Assembly (NCBI RefSeq): GCF_041435195.1
Contig: NZ_CP108106.1
Coordinates: 7,639,001-7,703,000 of the forward strand
Source: Streptomyces sp. NBC_00224
Lineage (GTDB): Bacteria; Actinomycetota; Actinomycetes; Streptomycetales; Streptomycetaceae
Reading direction: 5' to 3'
Length of the DNA stretch: 64,000 bases
Positions within the stretch are counted from its first letter, which is position 1. The number at the start of each line of letters is the position of its first letter. Shown piece by piece: positions 8,510 through 16,655 of this stretch. The notes under the pieces were generated by a model. That model made no database searches. It had not been told where the DNA came from and saw only the letters and a program-made list of their open reading frames with translations. The translations under genes and the position numbers were made by a program.

Positions 8510-9355
8510 GTGAACCGGCCGGTCCCCGGGGGCGCGCTCCCCCTGGCAGCAGCCTCTGCCGACAGCGGGGTGTTCGACGTGCCCGGGCACGCGGACCTGG
8601 TGGCGAAGGTGTTCCGCGGACCGTGTCCGCCCGGCCGCGCAGAACGGCTCCGCCATCTCATCGAGCTCCCCGACGCCATGAGCGCGGCCGAGCGCGACAT
8701 ACTCCGGACGGCCAGCTGCTGGCCGCTCGCCGCCCTGGTGGACCAGGGCGGCGACGTGGTGGGCTGCCTGCTGCCGAAAGCGCCCGAGAAGTTCGTCTTC
8801 GACCGCACCACCCCCTCGGGTCGGACGCACGCCGGATACCTGGAAATCGACTGGCTGGCCAACCCCGACGACGTGCTGGAACGCCGTGGCATCCCGCCGC
8901 AGGACATGCGGTCGCGGGCCGCGGTGTGCCGAAGCATCACCACCGTGGCCGCGGTGCTGGAAAGACACGACCTGGTCTACTCGGACTGGTCGTACTCGAA
9001 CGCCTTCTGGTGCGTGGAGGACCACTCCGCCTACGTCATCGACGTCGACGGATGCGCCCCGCACAGCAGCCCGAACGTACAACAGCCGGGATGGGAGGAC
9101 CCATTGACACCATCCACCTCGGCAGCCGACAAGTACGTCGACCGGTACCGCCTCGCCCTCTTGGCCGCGCGCTGCCTCACCGGCCGACGCCGGGCCGATC
9201 ACGTGGTGCACGCGCTGGGGCGCGGCACCGACGGCCTGGACGGCGCCCCTGGCCTTCGCACGGTCCTCCTGCGCATGCTCCTGTCGCCCGAGCGGGAGCA
9301 GCGGCCGTCGGCACATCAACTTCTCGTTGAACTGGTGGCCGCAGCAGAGGGTTAG
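8510..9355 (+). CDS. Atypical protein-kinase-fold protein paired with the VWA protein
   Basis: This 281-residue protein shows kinase landmarks. HADLVAKVF has the ATP-anchoring Lys (K33), [11 protein letters not shown] is a catalytic loop with Asp159 and Asn164 in D-x4-N spacing, and [11 protein letters not shown] replaces the DFG motif. [17 protein letters not shown] and [11 protein letters not shown] are C-lobe helices. The glycine loop is not recognisable, but the catalytic residues are retained, so it may be active. The start is GTG at 8510 after ACGAGGA. With the upstream HTH-VWA gene it forms a two-gene unit whose products probably work together. The substrate is unknown. Confidence 0.65.
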   Translation: MNRPVPGGALPLAAASADSGVFDVPGHADLVAKVFRGPCPPGRAERLRHLIELPDAMSAAERDILRTASCWPLAALVDQGGDVVGCLLPKAPEKFVFDRTTPSGRTHAGYLEIDWLANPDDVLERRGIPPQDMRSRAAVCRSITTVAAVLERHDLVYSDWSYSNAFWCVEDHSAYVIDVDGCAPHSSPNVQQPGWEDPLTPSTSAADKYVDRYRLALLAARCLTGRRRADHVVHALGRGTDGLDGAPGLRTVLLRMLLSPEREQRPSAHQLLVELVAAAEG

Positions 9356-9392
9356 GCCCCCGTTGTCAGTGGCCCGTGCCAAGGTGGTCCGC

Positions 9393-9929
9393 ATGGGAAC
9401 GACACGGACGACACCTGACGGGCGACCTATCCCGCCACCGCATGCCGATGAGCGCGCCATGCTGGAGAACTGGCTCGACTTCCAGCGGGCCACCCTCGCG
9501 CTGAAGTGCGCGGGGCTCGACGACCGTCGACTGCGGCACGCGGCGGTGGAGCCGTCGTCGATGACCATCCTCGGCCTCGTCCGGCACATGGCGGAGGTCG
9601 AACGGAACTGGTTCCAGCGGGTGTTCACCGGGCAGGACATACCGCGGCTGTTCGGGGAGGGCGGTGACGGCGGGTTCGTGCTCGACCCGGACCAGGGGAT
9701 CGAGGACGCGCTGGCTGTCTGGCGTGCCGAGATCGAGGTCGGGCGCGAGCGTACGGCAGGGGCGTCGCTCGACGCGTCGGGGACGCTCTCGGAGGAGGGC
9801 GCCGCGTTCATGGGCGACCCGACCGTCTCCCTGCGCTGGATCCTCATCCACATGATCGAGGAGTACGCACGGCACAACGGGCACGCCGATCTGCTCAGGG
9901 AGCGCATCGACGGGGTCACGGGGGTGTAG
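9393..9929 (+). CDS. DinB-family (DUF664) protein
   Basis: This 178-residue four-helix-bundle protein has the DUF664/mini-DinB layout. [20 protein letters not shown] is the first helix, [20 protein letters not shown] carries the first conserved metal-site His, and [20 protein letters not shown] supplies the last two (H-x-x-x-E-x-x-x-H-x-x-H). Actinobacterial members are putative metal-dependent thiol transferases of the mycothiol/bacillithiol S-transferase superfamily. The ATG at 9393 was chosen because conservation-like sequence starts there. It stands downstream of the kinase gene with a 37-nt gap but is probably functionally separate. Confidence 0.85.
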   Translation: MGTTRTTPDGRPIPPPHADERAMLENWLDFQRATLALKCAGLDDRRLRHAAVEPSSMTILGLVRHMAEVERNWFQRVFTGQDIPRLFGEGGDGGFVLDPDQGIEDALAVWRAEIEVGRERTAGASLDASGTLSEEGAAFMGDPTVSLRWILIHMIEEYARHNGHADLLRERIDGVTGV

Positions 9930-10014
9930 GGCAGGAGTGGCGTGAGGGGCGGGCGGCGGTGTAACTGCCGTGGGTGAGATCGCGGTGGAAGCCGGATGAC
10001 CACGATCGCAACCG

Positions 10015-10182
10015 TCACGGCCGCGTACGGCCGCCGACCCCGCCGCCCGCCGGCCGCCGCTGCGGGCGGGCCGCGCCTCGTCGACGGGGAAGGGGGCGCT
10101 CCCGTCGTACTCCTGCGACGACGGGTTCACCACCGGCCACCGGTGGGTCGACGGGTGGCGGGGCGGGGGAACTGGCCGACAT
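10015..10182 (-). CDS. Possible small proline/arginine-rich protein, 55 aa
   Basis: The ATG at 10182-10180 has an excellent ribosome binding site (AAGGAG, six bases upstream). The frame runs MSASSPAPPPVDPPVAGGEP and then becomes arginine-rich before TGA at 10017-10015. Low complexity and high GC make a chance reading frame possible. The ribosome binding site is the main argument for translation. No family is recognised. It lies downstream of and codirectional with the slipin operon. Confidence 0.3.
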   Translation of the reverse strand: MSASSPAPPPVDPPVAGGEPVVAGVRRERPLPRRRGAARPQRRPAGGGVGGRTRP

Positions 10183-10350
10183 GTAGGGCTCCTTGACCTC
10201 GGTGGGGGTGCGTGGGCGGTGCGGCCGGGGTCCGGGGCTCTGGGTGTGGGGCGTCGGTGGTGCGGGGCCGGAACGGTTGCGGCTCGGACCAGTTGCGCGT
10301 CAGGCCGGTCCCGAGCTCGGGCCGGTCCCGTGCTCAGGCCGGTCGCGGGC

Positions 10351-11247
10351 TCAGACCGGCTGCTGGATCGCGCCGTTTGCTTTCGGTCCCGGCGCGTGGC
10401 CGGCCTTGGCGAGGTCGACCGGCTCGGGTGCTGGTGCTGGTGCTGGTGCTGGTGCTGGTGCCGGGACCGGTGCGGCGGCTGCGGACTCCCTGCTGAGGAA
10501 GGCACCCAGTTCGCCGATGGTGCTCATCAGCGGGGCGGGGAAGACGACGGTGGTGTTCTTGTCGACACCGATCTCCACGAGGCTTTGCAGGTTGCGGAGT
10601 TGAAGGGCCAGAGGGTGGGCCATCATGGTGTCCGAGGCGTCGCCCAGCGCCGCCGCGGCGAGCGATTCGCCCTCCGCGTTGATGATCTTGGCGCGCTTCT
10701 CCCGCTCCGCCTCGGCCTGCCGGGCCATCGCGCGCTTCATGCTGTCCGGCAGCTGGATGTCCTTGAGCTCGACCAGGGTGACTTCCACGCCCCACTCGGC
10801 GGTGGCGACGTCGAGGATTTCTCGGATGCCCAGGTTGATCCGGTCGGTCTCCGACAGCGTTTCGTCCAGGGTGTGCTGGCCGACGACCTTGCGCAGGGTG
10901 GTCTGGGCGATCTGGTTGGTCGCGGCGTGCACGTTCTCGATGGCGATGACCGACTTCACGGCGTCCACGACACGGAAGTACGCCACGGCCGACACGTCGA
11001 CGCTGACGTTGTCGCGGGTGATGATGCCCTGCGACTGGATCGGCATGGTCACGATGCGCAGCGACACCCGGTGCAGTACGTCGACGATCGGGATGATGGT
11101 CCGCAGGCCGGGCGCGCGGGTGCCGGCCAGGCGGCCGAGCCGGAAGAGGACCCCTTGCTCGTACTGCTTGACGATCTTGAGGGTCATGGCCAGCGCCAGC
11201 AGCGCGAGGAGGCCGACGACGACGATGAGGATGATGAGAAGCTGCAT
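10351..11247 (-). CDS. Slipin / stomatin-like SPFH (band 7) membrane protein
   Basis: This 298-residue protein has an N-terminal membrane span (residues 2-24, LLIILIVVVGLLALLALAM). The SPFH domain follows: VKQYEQGVLFRLGRLAG, TRDNVSVDVSAVAYFRV, and ATAEWGVEVTLVELKDIQLP, the classic slipin signature. A coiled-coil stretch (KRAMARQAEAEREKRAKIINAEGE, about 168-191) should drive oligomerisation. The tail is an alternating Pro-Ala run encoded by a GGTGCT repeat near 10430-10461. Slipins form membrane microdomain scaffolds and are often linked to membrane quality control. It is the third gene of an operon with 11332-11607 and 11604-12209. Confidence 0.92.
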   Translation of the reverse strand: MQLLIILIVVVGLLALLALAMTLKIVKQYEQGVLFRLGRLAGTRAPGLRTIIPIVDVLHRVSLRIVTMPIQSQGIITRDNVSVDVSAVAYFRVVDAVKSVIAIENVHAATNQIAQTTLRKVVGQHTLDETLSETDRINLGIREILDVATAEWGVEVTLVELKDIQLPDSMKRAMARQAEAEREKRAKIINAEGESLAAAALGDASDTMMAHPLALQLRNLQSLVEIGVDKNTTVVFPAPLMSTIGELGAFLSRESAAAAPVPAPAPAPAPAPAPEPVDLAKAGHAPGPKANGAIQQPV

Positions 11248-11331
11248 GTGCCGCTCCTTCGATGAGGACCCTGGCGGGTCCCGAGCGGATTCCGGCTCGT
11301 GTGCTCAGGATCAGTGCCCGTGTGCTCAGGA

Positions 11332-11607
11332 TCAGTGCGCGTGCCGGATCCGGCGCCGGGGGCGCAGACGCCCGCGGCCCCCGTCCCGTTGGTCGCGGCG
11401 GGCGGGGACGGCGGGCGGCTCGGACTTGCCGGGGGCCGGCTGTGTGGTGCGGTCGCGGTCGCTCTGGCGGCCGGGTGCGAACCGGCTGTAGCGGTGCAGG
11501 ACGATCCGCTCGGCGTGCTGGGCGTTGAGCCGGTGGATCAGGCCTGCCGCGCCGATGATCAGGAAGACTATGACGAGGACGGTCAGGGCGGTGGCCATGA
11601 TGGTCAC
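11332..11607 (-). CDS. Small single-span membrane protein in the slipin operon
   Basis: The GTG at 11607-11605 overlaps the TGA of the upstream DUF5994 gene (GTGA), indicating translational coupling. An in-frame ATG at 11598 is the alternative start. The 91-residue product opens with one hydrophobic span, ALTVLVIVFLIIGAAGLIHR, followed by RLNAQHAERIVLHRYSRFAPG and an Arg/Pro-rich cytoplasmic tail. Slipin genes often have a membrane partner such as NfeD, but this protein is not NfeD. Its placement suggests an accessory role. The 3' end carries a 17-bp direct repeat (GTGCTCAGGATCAGTGC at 11301 and 11322). Confidence 0.6.
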   Translation of the reverse strand: MTIMATALTVLVIVFLIIGAAGLIHRLNAQHAERIVLHRYSRFAPGRQSDRDRTTQPAPGKSEPPAVPARRDQRDGGRGRLRPRRRIRHAH

Positions 11608-12209
11608 ATCCCGACCAGGAGGCGGCTGGGCCGGGCCGGCACGCCGACGCGGAACGACGGGGCGCCGCCCTCGTACTCCCATGCCTCTTCCGGTGCCTCT
11701 TCCGGCGCGCCGACATCCCGCGACCGACCGGCGACCGGGGTTCCGCCCAGGCCTTCCTCGGCCGCGATGAGCTCGCTCGCCGTCAGCGGCGGCCCGGTGT
11801 CGGCGGTCGCGGCGGCCATCAGCCGTGCGGCGGCGGCCGCATCGGTCTGCGGCGGGATCACCAGCAGATCCCAGCGGCCGACGCTGTAGGACAGCAGGAG
11901 CAGCTTGTGCGGATCCAGCTCGGGCGTGAACCAGCCGGCCTTCACCACATGCCCGTGTACGGGGATCTTGCGCGGGATGACGGGCCAGTGCTCGGGGTTG
12001 ACGGCGATATGGGTGATCCGGGCCCACGCGGGGTCCAGCACGTCGACCAGAGCGGGGAGTTCGCTCAGCAGGTCGCGGGATCGGGGCCACCAGGCTCCAT
12101 CCAGAAGTCCACGGGAAGCGCCCGTGGCTTTCAGCGCGACGCGGGCGATAGGTGCCGAGTCTGCGGGGCTCTCGCGCCGCGGCCCAGGAAAGTCGATGGT
12201 CGCGGACAT
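11604..12209 (-). CDS. DUF5994 family protein
   Basis: This 201-residue protein has the DUF5994 core LLDGAWWPRSRDLLSELPAL, followed by ARITHIAVNPEHWPVIPRKI and LLLLSYSVGRWDLLVIPPQT. The same core recurs in the divergent gene at 12529 (VLDGAWWPRSRDIAEQLPAL), so the two are paralogues. The biochemical function of the family is not known to me. Related genes are abundant in streptomycetes, often beside stress-response or STAS genes. This copy has a ~60-residue acidic C-terminal extension that the other lacks. I chose the ATG at 12209. The gene leads the slipin operon. Confidence 0.8.
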   Translation of the reverse strand: MSATIDFPGPRRESPADSAPIARVALKATGASRGLLDGAWWPRSRDLLSELPALVDVLDPAWARITHIAVNPEHWPVIPRKIPVHGHVVKAGWFTPELDPHKLLLLSYSVGRWDLLVIPPQTDAAAAARLMAAATADTGPPLTASELIAAEEGLGGTPVAGRSRDVGAPEEAPEEAWEYEGGAPSFRVGVPARPSRLLVGM

Positions 12210-12528
12210 CACGCGAACCCGTCTCCAGGTCGCCGTCCGTGGACAGCGGCCTGGTGTTTTCGCTCGCCGGGAACGACGCCGACACGGAGGCCGGGGTACG
12301 AAGTGCTCTCGGTAACTCCAGCGTACTCCTCGGTGAGGCCGAACCGGCGGGTACGGGGGAGGGAGGACCGGCTTTAGCACGCCATCCGGAGTATCGTGGA
12401 ACAACGGCATCGTTTGTCACTCAGCAACACCCCCCACTCAGTAACACCCCCCACGCAACGACCACACCCCCGATGTCCGTACCGGCGCAGGCCGACGTGT
12501 CGGCACACCCGCAGGCAGGCGAACCATC
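12210..12528. promoter_or_regulatory. Divergent intergenic region between two DUF5994 genes, with a 17-bp tandem repeat
   Basis: The 319-bp gap must hold promoters for both paralogues. It contains two tandem copies of a 17-mer, CACTCAGCAACACCCCC at 12418-12434 and CACTCAGTAACACCCCC at 12435-12451, about 80 bp before the plus-strand start. I see no convincing -35/-10 pair and no protein-coding frame. Confidence 0.4.
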
Positions 12529-12996
12529 ATGGCGGAATCCGACACCCCCACCCCTCCGAGACTCCTTCCGGACGCCATCCACCATGCGGTGAAACCCGGA
12601 ACCGCACTCCTCAGGCTGGAGACGACCCCGTCCCGTGAAGGGGTTCTCGACGGCGCGTGGTGGCCGCGGTCCCGTGACATCGCGGAGCAACTGCCCGCTC
12701 TGATCACCGCGCTGACCGAGCACCTCGGCCCCATCACGCGGGTCGGACTCGATGCCACCGCCTGGCAGGCGATCCCAACACGCCTCGTGATCGACGACCG
12801 CGTCGTGCATCTCGACTCCTTCCCGGTCGGTGACGACACCGTCCTCATCACGCGCGGCGACAACGACCACTTCGCACTGCTCGTGGTCCCTCCGGACACG
12901 AACGCCGACACCGCGCGCATCGCGATGGCCCGGGCGGTCCACGCCGACAACATCACTGAGGCCGCACAGCTCCTCATAGCGACCGTCCCCGACTGA
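12529..12996 (+). CDS. DUF5994 family protein
   Basis: This 155-residue soluble protein has the family core VLDGAWWPRSRDIAEQLPAL at about residues 38-57, then ITRVGLDATAWQAIPTRLVI and DHFALLVVPPDTNADTAR. It is the compact version of the paralogue transcribed in the other direction at 11604-12209. ATG at 12529 is the first start after the 17-bp repeats; upstream is CAGGCGAACCATC. No catalytic residues are recognised. Confidence 0.8.
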   Translation: MAESDTPTPPRLLPDAIHHAVKPGTALLRLETTPSREGVLDGAWWPRSRDIAEQLPALITALTEHLGPITRVGLDATAWQAIPTRLVIDDRVVHLDSFPVGDDTVLITRGDNDHFALLVVPPDTNADTARIAMARAVHADNITEAAQLLIATVPD

Positions 12997-13141
12997 GGCC
13001 GTTCCCACCGTCGGTGCGGCTCCCACTGCCGGTGCGGCGAGCGGAACGGCAGCCCGGCTCCGGCCCGGCGGCGCAGGAACCGCAGGAACCGTGTGAGAGC
13101 CGGAAGCGTTTCAACGCGCCGATCCTGGCCACTCGGTGGGC

Positions 13142-13429
13142 ATGTCCAGACGCTATGGCGGAAACCCCGCCGCGACGATCATCCTCATCATCGCGGACAT
13201 CACCGCGGTCATCCTGATCCTGTGGATCGCCTTCTTCCTGTTGGACGCCAACACCGCGAACGATCTGGTCTCCTGGGTCCACCACGCGGCGAACTGGCTC
13301 TCGGGCTGGTCGCGCGACATGTTCAACGTCGAGTCGGACAACTGGCGCACGGTGCTCAACTACGGTCTGCCCGCGGTCGTCTACCTGCTGATCGGGCACG
13401 CGGTGGCGGGCCGGGTCAACCGTACGTAG
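13142..13429 (+). CDS. Small membrane protein with two spans
   Basis: This 95-residue protein has two hydrophobic segments, ATIILIIADITAVILILWIAF near the N-terminus and LPAVVYLLIGHAVAG near the C-terminus. They are separated by an aromatic, amphipathic loop (LVSWVHHAANWLSGWSRD). The ATG at 13142 gives MSRRYGGNP; a GTG six bases earlier is an alternative start. Such two-span proteins are common in streptomycetes near stress genes. I do not recognise a function. Confidence 0.65.
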   Translation: MSRRYGGNPAATIILIIADITAVILILWIAFFLLDANTANDLVSWVHHAANWLSGWSRDMFNVESDNWRTVLNYGLPAVVYLLIGHAVAGRVNRT

Positions 13430-13598
13430 CCGCCTCGCACGGGACCGGGCCGCGGGCCGGCTTCCATGGCCCGGTGCCCGGTGCCCGGTGCCCGATCCCG
13501 TACGGACTTGGGCTGTTCGTGAGTGAGGGGCAGGACTAGGGTGAGGGCAGCGCCCCAGCCCCCGGCAGCGTGCCCGATCCGCTCCGAGGAGGCCCAGG

Positions 13599-14093
13599 GT
13601 GTCCACCAGTCCCCGAACTTCTCCCTCGCCCGCCGGCGCACTGCGCCTGCACTCCGGCGGGGAGGGTGTCCGTGCGTCCGCACGCGGCCGCCGTTCCCGG
13701 CCCGCGCCGACCGTCCCGGGCGGCCCGCCCCCGCTCCCGCACGTCACCGAGGGATGCGCGGTCATCATCGTCAGCGGACATCTGAACCTCACCACTGTTC
13801 CAAGGCTGCGCGAGCGCCTTCTGCGGGTGGCCCACGGTCCCGGAAACCTCTTGGTCCTCGATCTGTCGGGCGTGACGTCCTGCGACGCCCTCGGCCTCGG
13901 ACTGCTCGTCGCCACCGCACGCCGGGCCCGCTCCTTCGGCGGCGGCCTGTGTCTCCTCGCACCGAGCCCCGGTGCCGCCGCGGCGCTGGGCAGCGCCGGG
14001 CTCACCCGGCTCCTTCACATCTATCCCGATCTCGCCACAGCGACCGGGACCGTGCCCGCCGCGCCTGTCCCGCAGTTCGGGAAAGCGGCATAG
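13599..14093 (+). CDS. STAS-domain anti-sigma factor antagonist-like protein lacking the phospho-serine
   Basis: Residues ~50-150 of this 164-residue protein form a STAS domain: CAVIIVSGHLNLTTVPRLRE, then LLVLDLSGVTSCDALGLGLL and AALGSAGLTRLLHIYPDL. STAS antagonists bind anti-sigma kinases and are switched off by phosphorylation of the first serine after the Asp in a D-S-S/T-G motif. Here that motif reads D-A-L-G, so the phosphosite is absent. A ~48-residue Pro/Arg/Ser-rich N-terminal extension precedes the domain. A later start is possible, but none has a better ribosome binding site than the GAGG region before 13599. It is probably part of general stress signalling. Confidence 0.78.
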   Translation: MSTSPRTSPSPAGALRLHSGGEGVRASARGRRSRPAPTVPGGPPPLPHVTEGCAVIIVSGHLNLTTVPRLRERLLRVAHGPGNLLVLDLSGVTSCDALGLGLLVATARRARSFGGGLCLLAPSPGAAAALGSAGLTRLLHIYPDLATATGTVPAAPVPQFGKAA

Positions 14094-14252
14094 AGGGGCG
14101 CAGGTCAGCATGTGCTCCCGAAGAGCGCGCTAACTGCTCTGCGCTGAGAAGGTCCTGGGCGCGCCCCCGCGCACGTCAGTGCGGTCGGCGCGCTCCGGAC
14201 AGCCACCAAGGCGCCATCTGCGCACTTCACTACCGAAGGGGCTCGGCGGAGA

Positions 14253-14277
14253 GTATCCGCACCCCTCCTGCGGGTCT
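14253..14277 (+). promoter_or_regulatory. Candidate SigB-type stress promoter
   Basis: GTAT at 14253-14256 and GGGTCT at 14272-14277 are separated by 15 bases. This fits the streptomycete SigB-group pattern GNNT-N14-16-GGGTA/T. It lies about 65 bp before the small membrane protein at 14341, and a STAS gene is adjacent. The call rests on pattern matching alone. Confidence 0.4.
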
Positions 14278-14340
14278 ACGCTGCCGAGTGAGGCCCCAGT
14301 CCCCGGTTGCGATGACCCGTTCCACGACCGGAGGCCTGCC

Positions 14341-14610
14341 ATGATCGTGCTGCTCGTTCTTCTCGTCACGGTCCTGTTCGGGCTCGGCTTCCTGAACGGC
14401 ATGTGGTGGGTGGTCGCGGCCGTGGTGGTCTTCGCTCTCCTCCGCTACGGGCGGGACGGATACGACGGCTGGGGCCGCGGTGACGATTCCGGATTCCGGA
14501 ACTACCGTGACTACCGGGATCGCGTGGACCGCTGGGACCGTCGCTACAGTCGCCAGCGCCGGAACCGGTGGACCCGCCAGGACCGTTGGGACCGCGAGCA
14601 CCGCGGTTGA
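14341..14610 (+). CDS. Small membrane protein with Arg/Asp/Tyr-rich tail
   Basis: The 89-residue product has an N-terminal hydrophobic hairpin, LLVLLVTVLFGLGF and MWWVVAAVVVFALL, followed by a highly charged tail built from repeats of the type RDYRD, RWDRRY and RWTRQDRWDRE. The tail should face the cytoplasm and could bind nucleic acid or acidic partners. The ATG at 14341 follows GGAGGCCTGCC. The candidate SigB promoter at 14253 suggests stress induction. The family is not recognised. Confidence 0.65.
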   Translation: MIVLLVLLVTVLFGLGFLNGMWWVVAAVVVFALLRYGRDGYDGWGRGDDSGFRNYRDYRDRVDRWDRRYSRQRRNRWTRQDRWDREHRG

Positions 14611-14745
14611 CCGCGCCGGCGGTGGACAGCCGCGCAGCATGGTGGCGGTCCTCGCACCGTGCTCCCGCGGCGAAGCGACGATGAGGGGCGCACCTGCCCG
14701 GTGCCGCCGGAGGCTGAGGCCACGGCGCGGTCCCGGGCCACTGTC

Positions 14746-15417
14746 CTAGCGGTGAACCGCGGCAGATCTCCGGCGTGGCGAACGGGGTGGTTCGAGGCTG
14801 CTGTCGAAGGGAAAGACCAGAAACCGCCACACGGTCCGACTGGACGGCCGCCGTAGTTCGCCGAGGTCTTCCCATCCCCAGGACCGGAACGCGGCGTGGG
14901 TCGTACGATCGGCCGGGTTCACCAGGGTCGCGCCGAGCGAGGCGTGGCGGGCGGCGAGCAGCTGCTGCTGCAATTGCCGGGCGAGGCCGTGGTCCTGCTC
15001 GTGCGGATGCGCCACGATCTCCGTGACCGCGAGGACACGCCCGGATGTGGCGAGTTGGATGACTCTCCGTGGAAGTGCTCCCTCGAAGCCGAGCCACCAG
15101 ACGCCGTCCGTTCGTACGGGATGGCCGAAGGCGTACCCGGCCAGCGCCGTCGTCTCCGCGATCAGCATGGCGAAGCCCGGCTGTCGGATGTTGGCCGCGA
15201 GACGGCGCAGGAAGCCCTCTCGGCTGGGGAACTCCGCAGCCGACGGGCAACCTGGGTCCACCATGTACAGAAAGGACTCCACATACAGATCCGCGAGGTC
15301 TTCTCGCAGGTCCTCGGCCTGCCACCGGCTCAGCTGCCGCAGACGTATCCCCTCCATGGGGGCTGCGCCCGCACCGGGAGACCTCTGCTGCCGCCCGCGC
15401 CCGGGCCAGGCCGTCAT
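14746..15417 (-). CDS. GNAT family N-acetyltransferase
   Basis: This 223-residue protein has GNAT features: IRLRQLSRWQAEDLREDLAD, PGFAMLIAETTALAGYAFG, VLAVTEIVAHPHEQDHGLAR (the acetyl-CoA loop region, although the R/Q-x-x-G-x-A motif is altered to EQDHGLA), and GATLVNPADRTTHAAFRSWG. The ATG at 15417 overlaps the stop of the upstream short frame (ATGA), which favours that start. The alternative at 15357 (MEGIRLRQL) would give 203 residues. The substrate is unknown. Confidence 0.75.
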   Translation of the reverse strand: MTAWPGRGRQQRSPGAGAAPMEGIRLRQLSRWQAEDLREDLADLYVESFLYMVDPGCPSAAEFPSREGFLRRLAANIRQPGFAMLIAETTALAGYAFGHPVRTDGVWWLGFEGALPRRVIQLATSGRVLAVTEIVAHPHEQDHGLARQLQQQLLAARHASLGATLVNPADRTTHAAFRSWGWEDLGELRRPSSRTVWRFLVFPFDSSLEPPRSPRRRSAAVHR

Positions 15418-15614
15418 CGCACACCGCCCGCGCCCGCGATCGCGACCGGAACGGGCTGACGCGACACCGCGCCGGGCCGGGGGCCGGTTGGATTCGGCGG
15501 GGCGGGCAGGACATGAAGCAGGTCGATCTCACCGGCCAGGGTGCTGAGGGCTCGGGACTTCCGGTCGTGGCGGTAGACGTTCGGCTCGGGGACGGGCATG
15601 GCGCCTCGGTTCAA
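15414..15614 (-). pseudogene. Remnant of a STAS-domain protein
   Basis: The first ~30 codons read MPVPEPNVYRHDRKSRALST and then LAGEIDL, which is how streptomycete STAS antagonists begin. After this the product turns into a Pro/Gly-rich sequence of ~30 residues with no STAS features, and it stops at the ATGA overlap with the GNAT gene. A deletion or frameshift has removed the rest of the domain. The start would be TTG at 15614 or ATG at 15599. It could still be translated as a short leader coupled to the acetyltransferase. Confidence 0.45.
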
Positions 15615-15948
15615 GTGGCCCCCCGCGCAATGCGGTACGGCGGTGCCGGAGTCGGCGCCTCGTCCTGCATGTCGCGGTACGGCTTTCGGTGCGCGCGGAG
15701 GCAGATGACCGGCTTCGGCGATGGGCCCGCATCCAGGCCCGGCACTCCGGGGTCACTCCTCGAAGGATGCGCCTGTCGGGAGGACCGGGGTCCGTTCCGA
15801 CGGGGCATCGTGGTCAACCGACATGTGCCGCCGGGGGCTCGGGCGTCCGTCCAGCAGCATAGCTCGCAGATGGAGCCGACCAGGGGCACGGCAATCGGCC
15901 TTCCGATGCCGTCCGGCATCGCCGACGCGGTGACCTCTCGGGTCCGAG
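15615..15948. other. 334-bp stretch without a confident gene
   Basis: Open frames exist on the minus strand, but they are arginine-rich or lack a ribosome binding site. No repeats or strong hairpins stand out. It may be decayed DNA between the STAS remnant and the small membrane protein. Confidence 0.4.
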
Positions 15949-16119
15949 TCAGCGCAGGGGGCGGCGCCGTGAGCGCCGGAGCCAGCGCCTGGTGAAGAAG
16001 GCGACGTCGGCCACCAGGACGACGACGCCGATGGCCAGCAGATAGCCCAGGCCGTCCGCGACCGCGCCGATCAGTCCCAGGACGACGGCCACGAGGATGA
16101 GGAACAGGAACATCGCCAT
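15949..16119 (-). CDS. Small hydrophobic membrane protein, 56 aa
   Basis: The frame starts MAMFLFLILVAVVLGLIGAV at ATG 16119-16117 and ends at TGA 15951-15949. It has two hydrophobic segments (FLFLILVAVVLGLIGAVADG and LGYLLAIGVVVLVADVAFF) and a basic tail RRWLRRSRRRPLR. AAGGAG lies about eleven bases upstream. It matches the short 'hydrophobic protein' type frequent beside PRC-barrel and stress genes in actinomycetes. It is codirectional with the PRC-barrel gene. Confidence 0.65.
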   Translation of the reverse strand: MAMFLFLILVAVVLGLIGAVADGLGYLLAIGVVVLVADVAFFTRRWLRRSRRRPLR

Positions 16120-16179
16120 GATGTGGCCATCTCCTTCTTCTGTGGAGGACGGTCGGGTCGTGGAAGGAGGTCGGCGCGG

Positions 16180-16536
16180 TCATGGGCGTGCGAGCCGGCG
16201 TTCGCCGGCCGCGCCCGGCCGGTACTCCATCTCGTAGTGCTGGAAGATCGCCTCCTCCTGATCGGCGGGCAGCACGTCGTCCGTCCCGATGGACGGGGCC
16301 TGCCGGACCAGCCCCCGGGGGTACGGGACCTTGACGTAGTGCGGGCCGAGGATCGCCTCGTCGAGGGGGACGAAGACCAGGCGGCGACGGGTCGGCAGGC
16401 CGGTGAGGACGGTGGCCATGGCCGGTTCGTCGGTGCTCGTGTCCACGTACACCGCTTCGAGCACCCCGATCTTGTGTCCTTTCGGGTCGACCACGTCCTG
16501 GTTGCGCCACTCACGGACATCGGCTGCGGTGATCAT
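16180..16536 (-). CDS. PRC-barrel domain protein
   Basis: This 118-residue protein begins MITAADVREWRNQDVVDPKG, continues HKIGVLEAVYVDTSTDEPAM, and has VPLDEAILGPHYVKVPYPRG. This is the typical PRC-barrel pattern of a short beta-barrel with a conserved G-x-V/I. A C-terminal helix (DQEEAIFQHYEMEYRPG) follows, as in streptomycete stress-associated PRC proteins. GGAGGGAACGACC precedes the ATG at 16536. PRC barrels are small adaptor domains; the partner is not known. Confidence 0.85.
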   Translation of the reverse strand: MITAADVREWRNQDVVDPKGHKIGVLEAVYVDTSTDEPAMATVLTGLPTRRRLVFVPLDEAILGPHYVKVPYPRGLVRQAPSIGTDDVLPADQEEAIFQHYEMEYRPGAAGERRLARP

Positions 16537-16655
16537 GGTCGTTCCCTCCGGTCGGGACCCGGATCGGCGGGTCTCCGCCCTTCCAGCCTGCCCCCGATGG
16601 CGTACGACCGCCACGGTCGCCACGCCCACCGGCCCCCGAAGTCACCCGAGTCGCG

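Noticed and set aside
10430..10461. GGTGCT repeats considered as a CRISPR or regulatory repeat
   Set aside because: They are in-frame codons for the Pro-Ala tail of the slipin protein, not spaced repeats.
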